DNA of 64,000 bases from Mycoplasma sp. 1578d (GCF_024582695.1 NZ_CP102081.1:310001-374000), one strand, 5' to 3'; counted from the stretch's first letter, positions 1 through 14,925 are shown. Numbers and translations: made by a program. Notes: generated by a model not told the origin, from the letters alone.

Positions 1-3000
1 ATTGCTTCAAACCCTTCTTTATCAGCATCTGATAAAGAAAAAACATTTATGCAAATTGAAAAACAGCTTAAGCTGATTGAACAAAACGTTTCAATTTTTA
101 AAAACCTTGAACCACAAATATCAAGTGCAGAAGCAACTTTAGCAACTTCAAAAAATAGAAAAGCTGAACAAAGATATTTACAAGAGCAAGCAGATAAAAT
201 TAACCAAGTCAAAGCTGTCATATTTCAAGCTTTAAAACAAATTTCAAGCGATCATAATTTATCTGATTTAACACAACAAATTAATCAAGCCATTAATGAT
301 TACAAAGAAAAACAAGCTCAATATCAAGGTGGGGTGTTTTTAACTGAAACCAAAAAACAAATTAATCAACTTTTTAATCCTTATTCACTTGGTGGAGCTC
401 CAACTAAAATGCAACAAAGGATTTTAAATCAGCTAAATTCATACCAAACACAACTCAGCTCAAGTTCAATAAGTACCGAGAAAAGAAAAGAGATGAATGA
501 TCAAGTGTCTAGCATCCTTGAAGTAGCTAATTCTATAATACAATTAGAATTAGAGCATAATGCTTTAGAAAATTTAGTCTCAGAAAATGATGCTAAAGAT
601 TATTCTAAATTTAAACCTAATGCACATTTTACATCTGCAAAAAGTCTCATTGCTAAATCAAATAAATACATAGATAGTTTTTTGACTTCTCAATTAAATG
701 AAAACAAAATTCAAACTCAAGTTAAAGAATTAAAAGATAAAAACCATGAATTATCTTTAGCTATTTCTCTTGCCTTTTTACAAAAGACAAATGCCCAGAT
801 TCAAGAATTAAAAACTAATGATTCTAGTTTAATCTCAACCGATCCATATAAGCAGATTAATTCTTCAATTGAAAAAATAAATACTCAAATTGAAAAGGTA
901 ATTAGCGATAACAATAAAACTATAGATCAAATTGAACAATTGGAAGAAAGTCTTAAAAACTATCTTAAATTAGCTGAGATACTTAAAACATTTATTGATA
1001 GGTTAAAAACTATTAAGCAAAGTGATAATCCAATTACATATAATGTTTTAGTTAATTCAATTATCAACAAGCCAAATTCTGGGACATTAAATGAACCAAA
1101 AAATACTTTAATTAATTTTGGAGATTCACTTTCAGTAGTTGAATTTAAAGTTTCAATTTTAAAAGATCAACTTTCAAAGGTCTCTGCACGTATAAATGCA
1201 GAAAATGAAGTTAAAAAGTTGGAAAAAATTTATGGACAAGACGAAAGAAACCGTACTATTTTTGATGATTCAATCAAAATCTTTGACAATAAATTATCTG
1301 ATTATAAGATTAAAATAGCAGATTTTTATGCAAGCAATGCTAATCTATTATCATTAAGTGATGAAATTGATTTTTATCAAAAAAGTCAATTAGTTCATAA
1401 AAGCGAAATTGAAAAGACTTGAAATGATGTTATTGATTTAAAATCAAATTTACAAAGCGAATATAATCAGAAAAAAGTTTCTGATGGTTTGAATACGTCA
1501 AAACATACTGATGCAGTTTTTACTGATTTTGATGCTTTAAAAGACTCTAAAGATAATAGCGGTAAAAACACAACATCAATTAACCAATTAGAAGAAAAAC
1601 TCGAACAGCTTGATTTAGCATATCAACAAGATTCATTATTATATGCATCAAGTGAATTAAAAAGTAAGATTAATTCTTCTGATAATTATTCAAATAATGT
1701 TAAGCAATATTCCAATTCTTGAAAAAGTGTTATAAATAATTGAAATAATGCCATTGAGCAAACTGTTGATAGTTATAAAGAAGTTTCGGATCTGACTAAA
1801 ATTAAACAAGATTTTCAAAAGATTTCAGCTTTAAATTCACTTATTGATCAGATAAAAACTATCCTAGATTATTCAGAAAAACAAAAAACAAATGTAAATG
1901 TTTTGGATAAATTCAAAATTCAAAATACTTATGCAAGTTTTAAAGCAAGTGATTTTTATAATCAAAGTTCACAAAGCATTATAGCTTTGAGAGATGAATT
2001 AAGAAATTTATATTTTGACAATATTTCAATTGAAGATGCTAAATCAATTCAAAAAGAAAAGATCAATGCTTACAAAACATTAATAGATTCTAAACTTGAA
2101 TCGCTAAAAAATAACATTGATAATAACTTAAAAACTCAAATTGATACTAAGTTACAAGAACTTTTGTCTTCAATTAATACAGTTAAGGATAAAAATGAGT
2201 TAATCCAAATTGATAATGAATTAAGTTCAATTCAACTTAAAGATCAAATTCTTCGACAATTGGCAAATACAACTCACAAAGCTCAAAGTCTAGTAAAAAA
2301 CAATAATATTCCTACAGGAAAAGCAAGTAATGAATCGATTATCAATTTAATTACTAGCATTTACAATAGCTATAAAGATGAATATTTAAGTTTAAGTCCT
2401 TTAGAAATTAATTCTAAAGAGAAACAAATTAATGATAAGATCGCTTTATTTAATAAATTTAGCAAAATTTATACCCAAGTTACAAAAGCTCAAAGTGACC
2501 TTGAATCAAAATATCTAAAAGATAATAAAACAGATATTAAATCCAAAATGAATGAATATTTTGATGTTTTAATTGTTGATTTAAATAAAGAAATACCAAC
2601 AATGAATAAACTTTTTGAAGTTGAAAATACACTCAATTCATTGAATAAATTGATCACTCTACAAGCAGAAAAATTGCAAATTCAAAATCAAGTGTTTAAT
2701 GAAAATACATCTTATAATGACACATATTCAGGTGCACAAAAAACTGATTATGGATTTAAAGATGATGCACAAAATCTTGCTAAAGCAATTTTAAACAGTG
2801 TGCCTTCAAAGTCGCAAGATGCTACTGATATTGACGCAATTCTTTACCCTACTTTAATTAAAGAATTTGAAAATGCTTATGATTTATACAAAGTTCGTAA
2901 AAAAGCATTAGATCAAATTTATAAAAATTCTAATTTATCTAGTGAACAAGGGATTAAAAATAAAGAGTTTGCAAAACTATCTTCAAATGATAATGCTGAT

Positions 3001-6000
3001 CAAAAATATAATGAACTAAAGGACCGAGGAGAAAAATTCTTCCATACTCAAGCCCAAGAAATTGCTAAAGCACAAAACATTACTCAAATAAATAATGCAA
3101 TTTCAAGCGTTTCTGAAATTGATGTATTTTTTGATAAATACAAACGCATTGCAGAGCTTATTGATTCTACAAAAAGTCTAAAAACTAGTGCTAATGGATT
3201 AATTCAAAATGATAATGTTAAAGCTTCATTAGATATGCTTAATGAGCAAATTATTAAAGGACAAAACTATTATTATAACGAGAAAAATAATGCAAATCTT
3301 GATCAAAATATCTCATCATTAGAAACATATACTTTCCGTTTAAATGTAGCAATTCAAGTGGCTAATAAACAAAATGAATTAACTAACTTTAATTCTAATG
3401 AAGGGGATGAACAATATTTAGGCACTCAAGCTAAGGTTCCATTAGAAAATATTCTTAATCAAGTTTTTCAAGAATTAAAAGTAAGTTCTTTACTTGAAAC
3501 TAAAGATAATTATGAACGATTATTAGAAAAATATGTTTCAGGCGTTTCGAATCATTCTTATGCAATTGCATTAATTAATTCTAAAATACTTCAAACTAAC
3601 ATTCATAAAGCTCAACAATATCTAAAATCATATAAGACTAAAATTAGTGCAAATTCAAAATATGAATCAGCAAAGATACAAGTTTTATATTCAAATTTAG
3701 AAAACAAAATCAATCAAGCACTACAAGTTCTACATAATCCAATTCATAATGAAAGTGAAAAAATAAAACTAGCTAGCGAACTTTATAATTCAAATGATGG
3801 AGCATTAGATTTAATTCTAAAAGCCCAAAGAGATAAATCAAAACATGCTTATCAAACACATTTAAATTTAGACAGATTTATTGCTAATAATTTTAGCAAT
3901 TCAACCAATTCACCTAAGTTGAACGATTATAGTGATGTTGCATTAAATCCACTTAATAGTATTGATCTTTCTACTCCTGAAAAGTTAGAAGAGTTTAATG
4001 ATAAGTTAATTAAAGCCCAAGAAAAGTATCAAGATCAAAGAGTAGCTTTATTCAAATGAGAAGCAAACCGCTACAACTCATATAAAGAAAAATTTGAACA
4101 ATTTTATAATTTTTTAAATACCGAAAATACTGATGGAGCAAGCAAAAATCTTATTTTAGAAACTACTGGAATCACTCAAAATGATTTAGATAATTTTAAT
4201 AGTGTAATTAATCCTACATCAGGCGATAAAGTTTATGTAAATGCACGTGAATATGCTCAAAAAGTTAACCAAGATGATCAAAAAATTAAATCATGACTTA
4301 AAGAATTTGAGCAAAATGATGTAATAAATTTACTTACTACTGTGGCAAATGAATTAAGCAATTATTATTTAAATTTAATTTCAATTAAATCAATTCCTTC
4401 AATTTTAATTAAAATTACTAATTTAAACAAGATTAAAGATGAATTGAATGACAACTCAAGTCAAAATCAAAGTCAAAATGTTCGTTCAGCGATAAAAGTT
4501 ATCGATTCTCAAAATACTTTAGATAATAAAATTAATGAATTTATTAATTTATTATCAAATGTGTCGCAAAATGATATTAAAAGCGATGCAAATGAGAATA
4601 ATATTTCTTTTTCTAATTCTAAGGATGATAATACAAAATCACAAAGAAATCAGTACTTTGAAAAATACAAAAGCATTGTTATTTCTTTAGCAAAAGCAAA
4701 AGAAAAATTAATGGATTTGGTATTTGGTACTTCGAATTCAGAACCAAATACACTTTCGAAAATATTAAGTAAATTTATAAAAGGAATCGAAAATTTTGCA
4801 GGTATAGCAAACATTGATAACATCTTGAAATTTATAATTGATAAAAAACAAAAAACTGAAAATTCTGATGAATTTAATGTAGTTAAAACTGAATATGATA
4901 AACTTGCAAAACCTTCTCTAGAAAGTGTTGAAGAATTAAATAATTTATCATCTTCAAAAGCTAGTGATTTTGATATTTATAAATCAATAACAAAAGGCTT
5001 TGATTTAGCTTTTAAATTATTTAACTGAACTAAAGATTCTAAAAATACTAATTTATTTTTTGACTTTCTGAATCAATCAAAAAGCGGAAAAGCAAATTAT
5101 CAAGATATTGTGGCTAAAGATAACACTACATTAGAAAAGTTTAAAAGAACTATAGAAGACCAAGATATTTCAGAAGAGGACTTAAATATTGATGGTGTTA
5201 ATTGCAAAGCAAAAAAAATTAATCAACATATGAAAGATGATACACAAGGAAAATTAGGTAGTTTATTTAATTGTTTTAACATTCTTAAATGTGACAATCC
5301 GGTTTTTGACACAGAAAATATAGATGTTTTTGTTTATAAATCAGCTTCAGATATTGAATCAAAATATGTCTCATCACATTTAACTGCTAAACCTGAAATT
5401 AAAAAGGGATTTATTAATCTTTACTTTAGATTTAAAAAACCGAGTTCATTATCTAAAGAAAATAGTGCTTTTGGAGAAATTGATAATTTTGGAATTAAGT
5501 TTGAAAATGTTGGAATTTCATTTAAAACATTAGATACATTTGAGATCACAAAAGAAAATATTAAAGATACAAATGCATTAAGTCAGACTCTTTTTACTGC
5601 TGAAGAAGCCGGATGAAATAATCTCCAAGCAGCGTCTCGTTTATTTAGTGCATTTAATAAACATTCTTTAGTAAAAGGAATTAAGGACAAAATCCCATTT
5701 TATACTGAAAAAATTGACGAAGATATAAACGCGCAAACATCTCAAACATCAAATTCATCTCCTGAATTTAGAATTAAGATTAAATTAACTGGTAAATATA
5801 AAGAATACACTCAATCTGGTGAAAAAATTTATTGAAGAACATTGAATCCAAATTTTGTTTCAGATACTGGTCTTCAACATCAAAATACTGAAAATTACAT
5901 AAATAGTCTTATTAAAAAAGCCGAATGAGATGATTGAGAAAAATATCAATATAAATACGACACTTCAAAAGACAAAGACAAAGACCTACTATTTTTACCT

Positions 6001-6411
6001 TTTATTATTGGAATACCTATGGAAAAAGATAATGAAAAAGTATTGATGGTTATTTCATGGCAGATTCTAAATCGTTTTGATAAAAATAATAGTTCCAATA
6101 CACAAAACATTTCTTTAGGAAACGAAGAAAAATTACGAAATATTTTTTTCTTTAAAAGAACTACAAACGGACAAAAAGATGACCAAACAAAAGATGACGA
6201 AAAATTCTTTCAATATGTAATTGAACGAATTAGATATAGAGATCTTGTTGCATTGTCGTTCAAAAATTTAGTTAATTCAGGTTTATGAAAAAATGATTCT
6301 AATATCGAGATGATAGATAAAATTTCCGGTAATGGTGGAGTTGGAACAGATGAGTTTTATCAAGCGATTGGAAATGATGGTTTCTTTAACATTAAATTTA
6401 AATTACATTAA
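1..6411 (+). CDS. Giant surface protein A1 (family A), 3' part; 5' end outside window
   Basis: Open in frame from base 1 to TAA 6409-6411 (2,136 codons) with TGA read as Trp. By alignment with A2, roughly 640 N-terminal residues, including the membrane anchor, lie upstream of the window. The visible part is Lys/Asn/Gln-rich helix with conserved islands shared with A2 and A3 (PYSLGGAPT near residue 128, INKPNSGT near 350, the ISIKSIPSIL stretch near 1460). From about residue 1700 it becomes beta-rich, with FKTLD, then FTAEEAGWNN, then the terminal KFKLH. Unlike A2 and A3 it has three cysteines, all in the C-terminal part (NCKAK, FNCF, LKCD). Function is unknown. By architecture it is expected to be a membrane-anchored surface protein. 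B1 follows 18 nt downstream, so the two are probably one operon. Coding status is certain; the role is inference. Confidence 0.9.
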
Positions 6412-6429
6412 TTAAGTTTAAGGAGAAGT

Positions 6430-9400
6430 ATGGTTAAAATGAAAAATAGCAAATTCAAAAAATCTATTCTTATTCCCACATTTTTAGCAAGTTCTACATT
6501 AGCTACTGGCCTTGGTGCAACATTATTTACAATTCATTCAAATGAACAGATTAATCAAGCAAACGTTTATGGGAATTTTCTTGAAAGCGAAAACTTGTTT
6601 AAAATTTATGCTCCGTATATTCAAGTTTCACAAACTAAAAAAGATCAAGTTTCTAATATCTATGAACAAGGTAAACAAGAATGAAATTCCAATGATAAGG
6701 ACTTAAGTGAAAAATTACTTTTGCTTGATAAAGCACAAGAACAAGTTTTTAATTTTTACATTGATCATATGCATGAGATTCAAATTCCAGATCAAGGGTC
6801 TTTAGAATTTTGGAATAAAGTTATTGCCAATCAAGCAAATCGGATTAGAGAACTTGACTTAAAGCAACAACTTTCGCAACATTATGATCATAGTGCTAAG
6901 TTTTTTGCTCTCTTGCATACTAACAATAAAGAGCAAAAACAAGAATGTTTAAAAAACCTTTCAAACCAAATTAATCAATTAGTTAGCTCCCAAAATGATA
7001 TTTTCAATCCTTTTATTAAACAACTTGAACAAACAGCAAATAAGTTAGATACATTACCCTTTAATGGATTAAAAAAAGATGCCCATGCATCTTTGACCCC
7101 ACTATACTCAAGTATTATTAGCACCAATGTCAACTTAAATCAAGTTGAAATCGCGGCCCAAGATACCAATAATCAAGTTGCTAAAATTGAAAAAATGATC
7201 GCCGAATCGCAAACTGAGATTAATGAAATTAATCAATATTTAAGTTCAATTGAACCTTATGTAAATAATACTGCTTATACTCAAAAAGAAAAGGATAATG
7301 TTGCAAAATTTATTAATTCAGCTAAAACTAATTTAGATTTAGCTTTCACTAAAGCTGATATTAATCAAATTCGTAATGATGTGGTAACTTTTTATCAACA
7401 AATTTCAGATACTCAAAAGTCAGTCGATGAACTAAAACAAGTTATTTCTGAGCTTGCTGGATATGTCGAAAAATTCAATTCTTTACTTGATTTTAATAAA
7501 CAAACAATTAACAAATTAATTATTCAAACCGGCTTAATTAACAACAAAAAGATGCTCATTTCAACTAAAAGCGATCTTTTTAGTGAGTTTTATGCCCTTA
7601 AATTTTGTGATCAATTACTTAATGATTTAAAACAAAAAAGTAACTTAGCATTTCAAAATAATATTATTAACAAGAGCAAGCTAAATTTAATTAACTCTCA
7701 AATAAATACTCTTGTTAATAAAGGATTAAGCACTAAAGATTTATCAGAGCAATTATTTGCATTTTATAATTCTCAAACCAAAGAATTGGAAAAATTAGGT
7801 GATTTAGATCAAGAATTCAAAATGCTCCAATCACAAATATCAGAAGTTAAAATCTTGAAATTTACTAATTCAGATATTAAAAGTAAGCTTAATGAATTGA
7901 ATAATCAAGTGATCCAAACTTATTTAAATGCAAATAATTCAGTTTATTTAAGTTCAATTAAAAATCAGCTTCATGAAGAGCTTAGAACCATTTTAAAAAG
8001 CAATCTTAAAAACTTAATTCTTTTAGCCGAACAAGAAATTAAATCAATTAATGATCTAAATGAGCCAGACAATACAAAAATTGCTAAAAAAGCTCAAGAA
8101 CTTAAAAAGATTTCAAATCAAATAAAGCAAGATTTTAATCCAATTTCATCAACAAAGTTAATTGAAAAAATTAAACTTTACAATAATAAACTTCAAAATT
8201 TAATAAATGATAATAAACATAATCAAACTAAAATATTTTCTAGTTTTACAAACGATCATTTAAAAGAAGTGTTTTCAAACGATCAACCTGATTATGTTCC
8301 AACATTAAATGAACAAAAACGGATTGAATTGTATAATGAACTGAAAAATCAACTTGGTGCTCTTCGTCCACAAGTTGATCAAGAAAGTGGAGATGTTGAA
8401 TTACAGATTAAAATTGAAAATATTGCCGAAAAGCTTAAAAATTTAACTATTACTGGGAATGATTTTCGTAAATTATCAGTGCTTGAACAAGAGGCTCAAA
8501 AAGTCATTGACCAAAAACAAGCTGATCCAATTTCGGTTTTAATTCAACCTTACATTGATGCAGTTATTTCAATTAATTTGCAAATAGATGCTTTATTTAG
8601 CAATCCGAATGTAACTTTAAGTCATATTTCGAGCATTGAAAAACAATTAGAAAGTGCTTTAAAAGAATTAAGCCAAGTAGATATTAAAATTCTTTTTGAT
8701 CAAAAAATCAATCAATTAAAAACTACAATTGATCTCAATTATCCGAGTGATCTTTCAAATTTAGGAGCAAAAGCATTAATTAAACAACATGAACAATTAA
8801 TTAAAGATTCGCTAGATATATCAAATGCAAACAAAATTCGTAGTTCAACCCTTAGAATTAATCAATTAATTCAACTCATTCCAAGTTTAAAAGAGCTTGA
8901 AGAAAGCAAAACTAAACTATTAAATACAATTTCTGAAAAAGTTTCAGCACCATATATCGGTGATAAAACAAATCAAGCAATTTCAAGAGCAAGGGAAGCA
9001 GTTCAAAATGCTGACGATCTTATTAATATGTTGAATTTATCGTATATCCTTGTTAATAAACAAGAACTTCAAAATTCACAGAGCCAATTACTTAAGCTTG
9101 AAAAAGAAATTTTAAGTAATTATGTTGAAGACACAATTAATATAATTGATCAAGCTCTTAAAAATAATTTACCAACTCAAGACGGAAGAGCAAATGATTT
9201 TTATAAAGAGAGCTTAAATGAAATTCATGATTTTATTGCATATCAAAAATCGCCTGAATTATCAGCAAAAATGGAATTATTCAAAAATTTAGCTGATATT
9301 TCTTTAGAGTTATTAGACTTTTACAATTTATATAATTCAGAACAAAATAAAGATTTATCTGATTATATTGAGCAATTATTGCAAAGTAATAATTTATCAA

Positions 9401-12400
9401 TTCAAGACACAAAAGAAGAAATTATTTCTAAAACTAATCTTTTAAGAAAAGAATTTTATATTATTAAAGCCAAAAAATCGTTATTAGATGTTTATCAACA
9501 ATTAAAGGGTATTTTAGAACAAAATAAGAACTGAAAAATTTATCAAACACTTCAAAATGATATTGATGCTGTTTTAAATCAAAATAATTCCATTATTAAT
9601 AATCAAGATCTAACTATTGAGCAAATTCAAGCTCAAAAAGATCAGTTACAAAGTCAAATTCAACTTTATCAAACCAAAAAAGAAGATCTTTTAACTTTAT
9701 TTAACCAAGCCATAAATAATGTTGATGCTAAGCAAATTTTTTTAGACAATAATGTGCTCAAATTAATTAAAAGTAATGAAACTTATCAATTTAACACTTA
9801 TTATAATGCAATTAAAAATGAATATCTAAGCGATAAAAGTCTTGAAAAAAGAAATAATGTCGATACCAATGATATTAAAGCTTATTTAAGTAAATTAGAA
9901 ATTGGTTATTTAAAAGACTTAACCTTGAATAAACTTCAAGATTTTAGCGATATTTTAAATTCACTAAAATCAAAAGATTCGAATTTATTAAACAAAATTA
10001 AAAATGATCAAAATAGTCTTGTTTCTTGAATAAAAAACAAAATTCAATCAAGCAATTTTTTATTGCAAGAAGTTAAAGAACTAAACCAAAATATCAATCA
10101 ACTTTTAAATCTAGTTAATTTACAAAAAAGAATTGTCAATTATCCTGAAAAAAATAATTCAACGCAAGAACTTAATGCAGCAATTCAAGCTTCAATTGTG
10201 GATGATAGTAGTTTTGAACAAATTAATGTTAAATACTCAGAATTAGTTAAAACATATCTAGACAAAGCCTCAAGTGAAGAAATTAAAGAAAATATTATTG
10301 CAATTTTAGAAAATAATGATTTAACTAAAGGGACCTATGGAATTGTTAAAATCCTAAATAATGAATTGGGATCAGATTTTGATTCAAATGTTATTAATAA
10401 GTTAAATAATTATGTCTCTAGTGTTAAAAATTCATTAAATTCTGATTTTGCAAATGAAAATATTAAAAAGATTTTTACTCAAGTTAATCAAATTAGAAAT
10501 CAAATTCCCCAAATTGCTCAATTAGCAACAAATTTGGGAATTGTTCAAAGTACACTTGGTAATTTAAGTAATAGTGATTCAAATTTAATTAAAACACTTT
10601 CTTCAAAAATTCAAAAATTATTAACCCAAGCCAAAGATAGTTACTTTAACAAATCCACTATAGATAAAAATAACAATGAATACTACACAAATTTAAGCGA
10701 TCAAATTGATATTAATACTAAAATACTAATTGCTTCAGAATCTTTAGCTACAAAACTTGATCAAATTCATAAAATTATCAACAAATCAAACTTTAATTTA
10801 AGAAACATAAGTGGTCAAAATGGTTCAGATAAATTAAAGCAAATTAATGATTACTTAACTAGTTTTGAACAATTGGCTATAAATTCAGAATCAGAGGATA
10901 TAATCAATGATTTAACTTCCAAAGCAAATTCATTCAAAAATATTATTAAAGCAGATCAAGATGTTTTAATTTATACAAATAGTTTAGCGATTAATAGCTT
11001 TGCAAGTTCAAGTAATGATATTAATGATCTGATTGAAATTGTTTGAGATAGTATTCCAAATTCAAGCCCAATTCAGAATTTTTCATTTAAAGACAAATTG
11101 GCGAATTCATTATTGGATTTATCATCTAATAATTCAAAAAGCGTGAATGAATATAAAAATATCAGTGAACAAATTATTCATCAAATTCATACTCAAAAAA
11201 CCCTTATAGCATCACGTAATAAATATCGTAACGAAACCAATGTTAAAATTAATTCACTTAAAGCTTTTTCTTTTGCTCCTTTAGTTCATAATGATTTAAA
11301 ACATAGTCTAATTAACTTTTTGGATCAATTACAACATCAAAACAATATTGAAAATAGTTTGACTATTGCTCCTGATGATTCTGGTCAGTTAAATAGTATT
11401 CGTAATCAAGTTAATATTATCCAAAAGAATCTTAAATCTTTACAAGATTTATCTAAAAAAGTATATGAACTAAAAAATTTAAGCGATTCTATCATTAGCA
11501 AAGATTCACTAGTTAATGATGCTATTGTTCAAGCAAATGAGTTAATAAGTAAAGCAAAAGAATATTACAATAATACTGATAAAATGAGTTCAGAAGGCGA
11601 AACATCAATTTATGCTGTTATTCAGCAAGTTGAAAAAATAAACTTTAAACTTAGTTTATTAAATCAATATCAAAAAGTTAAAATTCAATGTGAAAATGAT
11701 GATGTTTTAACTGAAAGCGAAAAGGATGTGATTAAATCTAAATTAAATGAATTTGTGACTGAATACAACAAACAAGACGCAAATTTAGAGCAATTATTTA
11801 GCAAATACTTTAGAAAAGTTACTAATGTAAAAGTGGGAGAACGAGTTAATGTTAAAAATTCACTTATTGAATATGTTTTAGAAAATGCAATTAAATTAAA
11901 AAGAGAATACAATAAAGCACTAACTTATATTTCCTTGCAGGATTCTCGAATTGATAATGCAGCTGTAAAAACTAAATTCAATCAAATTCATTCATTAATT
12001 CATGGATCAAATGGTGTGCTTGAAACTTTAGCTAATAAAAACAATAATGAAGAAACTAAAATTCATTTATTAAACACTATCACCAACAATATTAGTCAAT
12101 TGATTAGTGTTAAACGAGAACAGATAAATCAACTTTTAAGTTCAAATAATGAGCTAAAAAGTTACATTGATTCCAATATTAAAAAAATTGATTCCAATTC
12201 ATCAATTACTTATATTTTCGATTTTCTTCAAAAAGGAATTAATGATTTACAAGATGCAACATCAAAAGCAAAAAATCTATCATATTCAGAAATTAATGAT
12301 TATTTAGCAAAAGCAATGGATGTTGCTCAATCACAAATCTTTGATTTGTATAACAGAGCTAGAAATGTGGTTAAAAATATTCAATTAGACATTTTGGATT

Positions 12401-14862
12401 TTGTTAATGATTTTGCTCCAAACAAAACAAGAGTAAGATCTGGTTCAGATTTTGACCCAGAAGATTATAAAGATCTTTTAGTAGTTAAAGATCAAATTGA
12501 TAATGTTTTAAGAATAGATTTTAGCAATGTTTCGAATTATTCGATTAAACTAGATGCATTAATAGAAATAATCAAGGGAAATTTTAAAAATATTATTGAT
12601 ACTTTTGTTAAAAAAATTAAAGATAAATTTAAACAAAAATTTGAAGATTCAAACGGATTTTATGTCAAATTAATTAAAAAATTAGATGAACATAAGAAAA
12701 ATATTCAAAATAAAACTCAAAACTTATATAAACAAAATCAAGTTGAAGATTTAGAAAATCAATATGATAACTTTAAGAGCGAGTATGAAAGTGTTAATGA
12801 TGTTTACAAATCATTATCAAATAAAAACGATTCAACTTCATTATCTAATTTTGCCATTTTAGTCGATAAATTAAATCATAGTTTTTTAGATTTACAAAAG
12901 GCTATTAAAAATACAATTAACAAAACTTTGGAGAAAAACCCACTTGAGCCAATCTTTGCTGATTTATATCATACAATTAAGTACGAAACAGAATCAGATA
13001 ACACAAAAGATATTAAAGAGAATTTCAATAAATTCAAACAATCAATTACAACTCTTTCTAATACAGTAAATACTGAAAATAATTTTGATTTTAAAAGTTT
13101 AAATCAAACTAGTAAATTAACCGATGATTTATCAAATTTAATTGGAAAAATAAATGAATATGCTGATTGGATTAAAAATTCAGATAATAATAAATTTTTA
13201 TTCAATCAACTTGAAACAGATCCTAAAAAAAATAACGATTTTAAACCAATAGAAGAAAATTTAGATAAAAACTTTGATAAAAAATATAAGGTAATTATTA
13301 CCAATAAGGAATACACTAGAAAGAAATTTAAAACTACATTTGATAGCATTGTAACTAATGATTCAAACGCAAACACTACTAAATTAGTGGAAATTGGTAG
13401 CAATGATAAATTTTTAGAAATGTTCGAACAATTTGCGTTCACGAATAAAGACATTAAAGATGATAGTGAAATAAAATCAGTTTTCTCACCATTAAAACTT
13501 AAAGTTTATATTAAAAAATACGATGAAAGTGGCTGATTTAATTTAGTTTCTCCAACAAAAGAAGAAGTGGATCGCCAATCATTAAAAGCAAAAGTGGTTT
13601 ATTCATACGAATCAAATAACACTGATATTGGTGTAGCTCAAGTAGAAAAAGAAGTGGTTATCACCTTTAAAACTCTTGATAAAATCGAAATCCCAAGTGG
13701 AACATCAAGCATATTTATCAATGATAAGTTCAAAGTTGGAACTGAAGCAAAATATGAAGTGATTGATGTTGATGAAGCTGGTTGAAATATTGAACAAGTT
13801 GCAGAAGAGGAAAGCTCTAATGCAACAACCACCAAAGAAAAAGTTATTAAAAAAGTTATTAAAAAAGTTTATAACAAAATGAAAAACGCTATTTTTAATT
13901 CTAGTGGCATAAGTGAAAATCAAGTGTCATCGAATAATGTAAGAAATAATAAAGAAAATAGTGATTCAAACCAAAGAAAAAGTGCATATTTAGATAAAGA
14001 CAATTCAAAAACAATAACTAATTATGGCTTTGATTTTGAAAATCAATTATCAATACCTGTTAATTACAATGTTTCTTTAACATCAACTAAAGATTACGAA
14101 ATATTAAATATCATGCCACTTGATAATGAAAAAGGCTTTGCCTTTCTCCAAATTAACGGAGGATATGTTACAGGTTTTCCAGGATATGGAACTTGAGGGG
14201 ATACTAGTAAACCAGAATCGATTGATTTATTTTTAAGTGGTCATGGAGAGAATCCTACTAATAATATTTATGGTAAAGAAAATACAAGTTACTGAACAAC
14301 TCCTCAAGACAAACTTCCTACAGGTGTTAATTTTAATTTATATACTTTTAATATTGATTATGATCCAGTTAAACGAAAAGTATATTTTTACAATTCGTGA
14401 ACTGAAAACATACTATTCTTAATTGATAAAGATAAACTTTTAGATAGTATTAAAAAATATAAACAGTGCAATTCATTAAATGAGACTGATAAAAAATTTT
14501 TATCAGAATTAGAAACAAAATTAAATACTGACACATCTCATTATAGAATAGAACCTGAGGAATTAGCAAAAACATTTTCAATTTTTGCCTCATTCAATAA
14601 TTCGATTTTTATGAATGATAAAAATGATGCAAATTGATTAGTGGTTAGTCAACATCAATCACTAGGTGGTATTCCAATTTATCCAATTACTGGTGGTCAA
14701 AACACTGTATATCGAACCAATAAGGATAAACCTGAAAGTGCTAAGTTAAGAGATGTACCTACTAGTGATTTTAATAACACAAGCAATCAATTGATCAAAT
14801 CATCAGCACGTCAAGCGCTTTATTCGGCTTCAATTAATAAATTCTGATTCAAGATTCGTTAA
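6430..14862 (+). CDS. Giant surface protein B1 (family B)
   Basis: 2,810 aa, uninterrupted apart from TGA=Trp codons. I chose ATG 6430 because AGGAG (6421-6425) is 4 nt upstream; a second ATG at 6439 would be 13 nt away. Residues about 13-36 form one hydrophobic helix after a basic start, with no lipobox Cys, so the protein is probably a type II-like membrane anchor with the rest outside. The body is helical and coiled-coil-like, with islands shared with B2 and B3 (PYVNNTAYTQ, TFYQQISDTQK, DLFSEFYALKF). The C-terminal 540 residues are beta-rich: ITFKTLD, then VDVDEAGWN, NIDYDPVKRKVYFYNSW, and the end FWFKIR. It has four cysteines (in QECLK, KFCDQ, IQCEN, KQCNS), where B2 and visible B3 have none. 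Relative to B2 and B3 it lacks about seven residues in the QKSQLNLERAKAAGEK island. Function is unknown; it is the partner of A1 by position. Confidence 0.92.
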
Positions 14863-14889
14863 TTATTTGATTTAAAAACAGATAATATC

Positions 14890-14925
14890 TAAATGCACTT
14901 ATTTAGTTTATAAGTGCATTTTAAT
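14890..14925 (+). terminator. Rho-independent terminator after B1
   Basis: Perfect 11-bp stem AAATGCACTTA / TAAGTGCATTT with a 9-nt loop, followed by a short T-rich tail, 28 nt after the B1 stop. It separates cassette 1 from cassette 2. Confidence 0.75.

Noticed and set aside
11685-13923. Antisense and out-of-frame ORFs within the giant genes (also 21423-22121, 28427-28633, 48724-49164, 59660-59857)
   Set aside because: They lie within long conserved coding frames, have no ribosome sites and show biased shadow composition (Leu/Ser/Phe-rich antisense of Lys/Asn/Gln-rich helices).
1-14862. Naming the A/B proteins as gliding machinery (Gli349/Gli521 homologues)
   Set aside because: Size, single anchor and pairing are suggestive, but no motif I can verify and no neighbouring p42/gli123-like genes are visible; kept only as a hypothesis to test.
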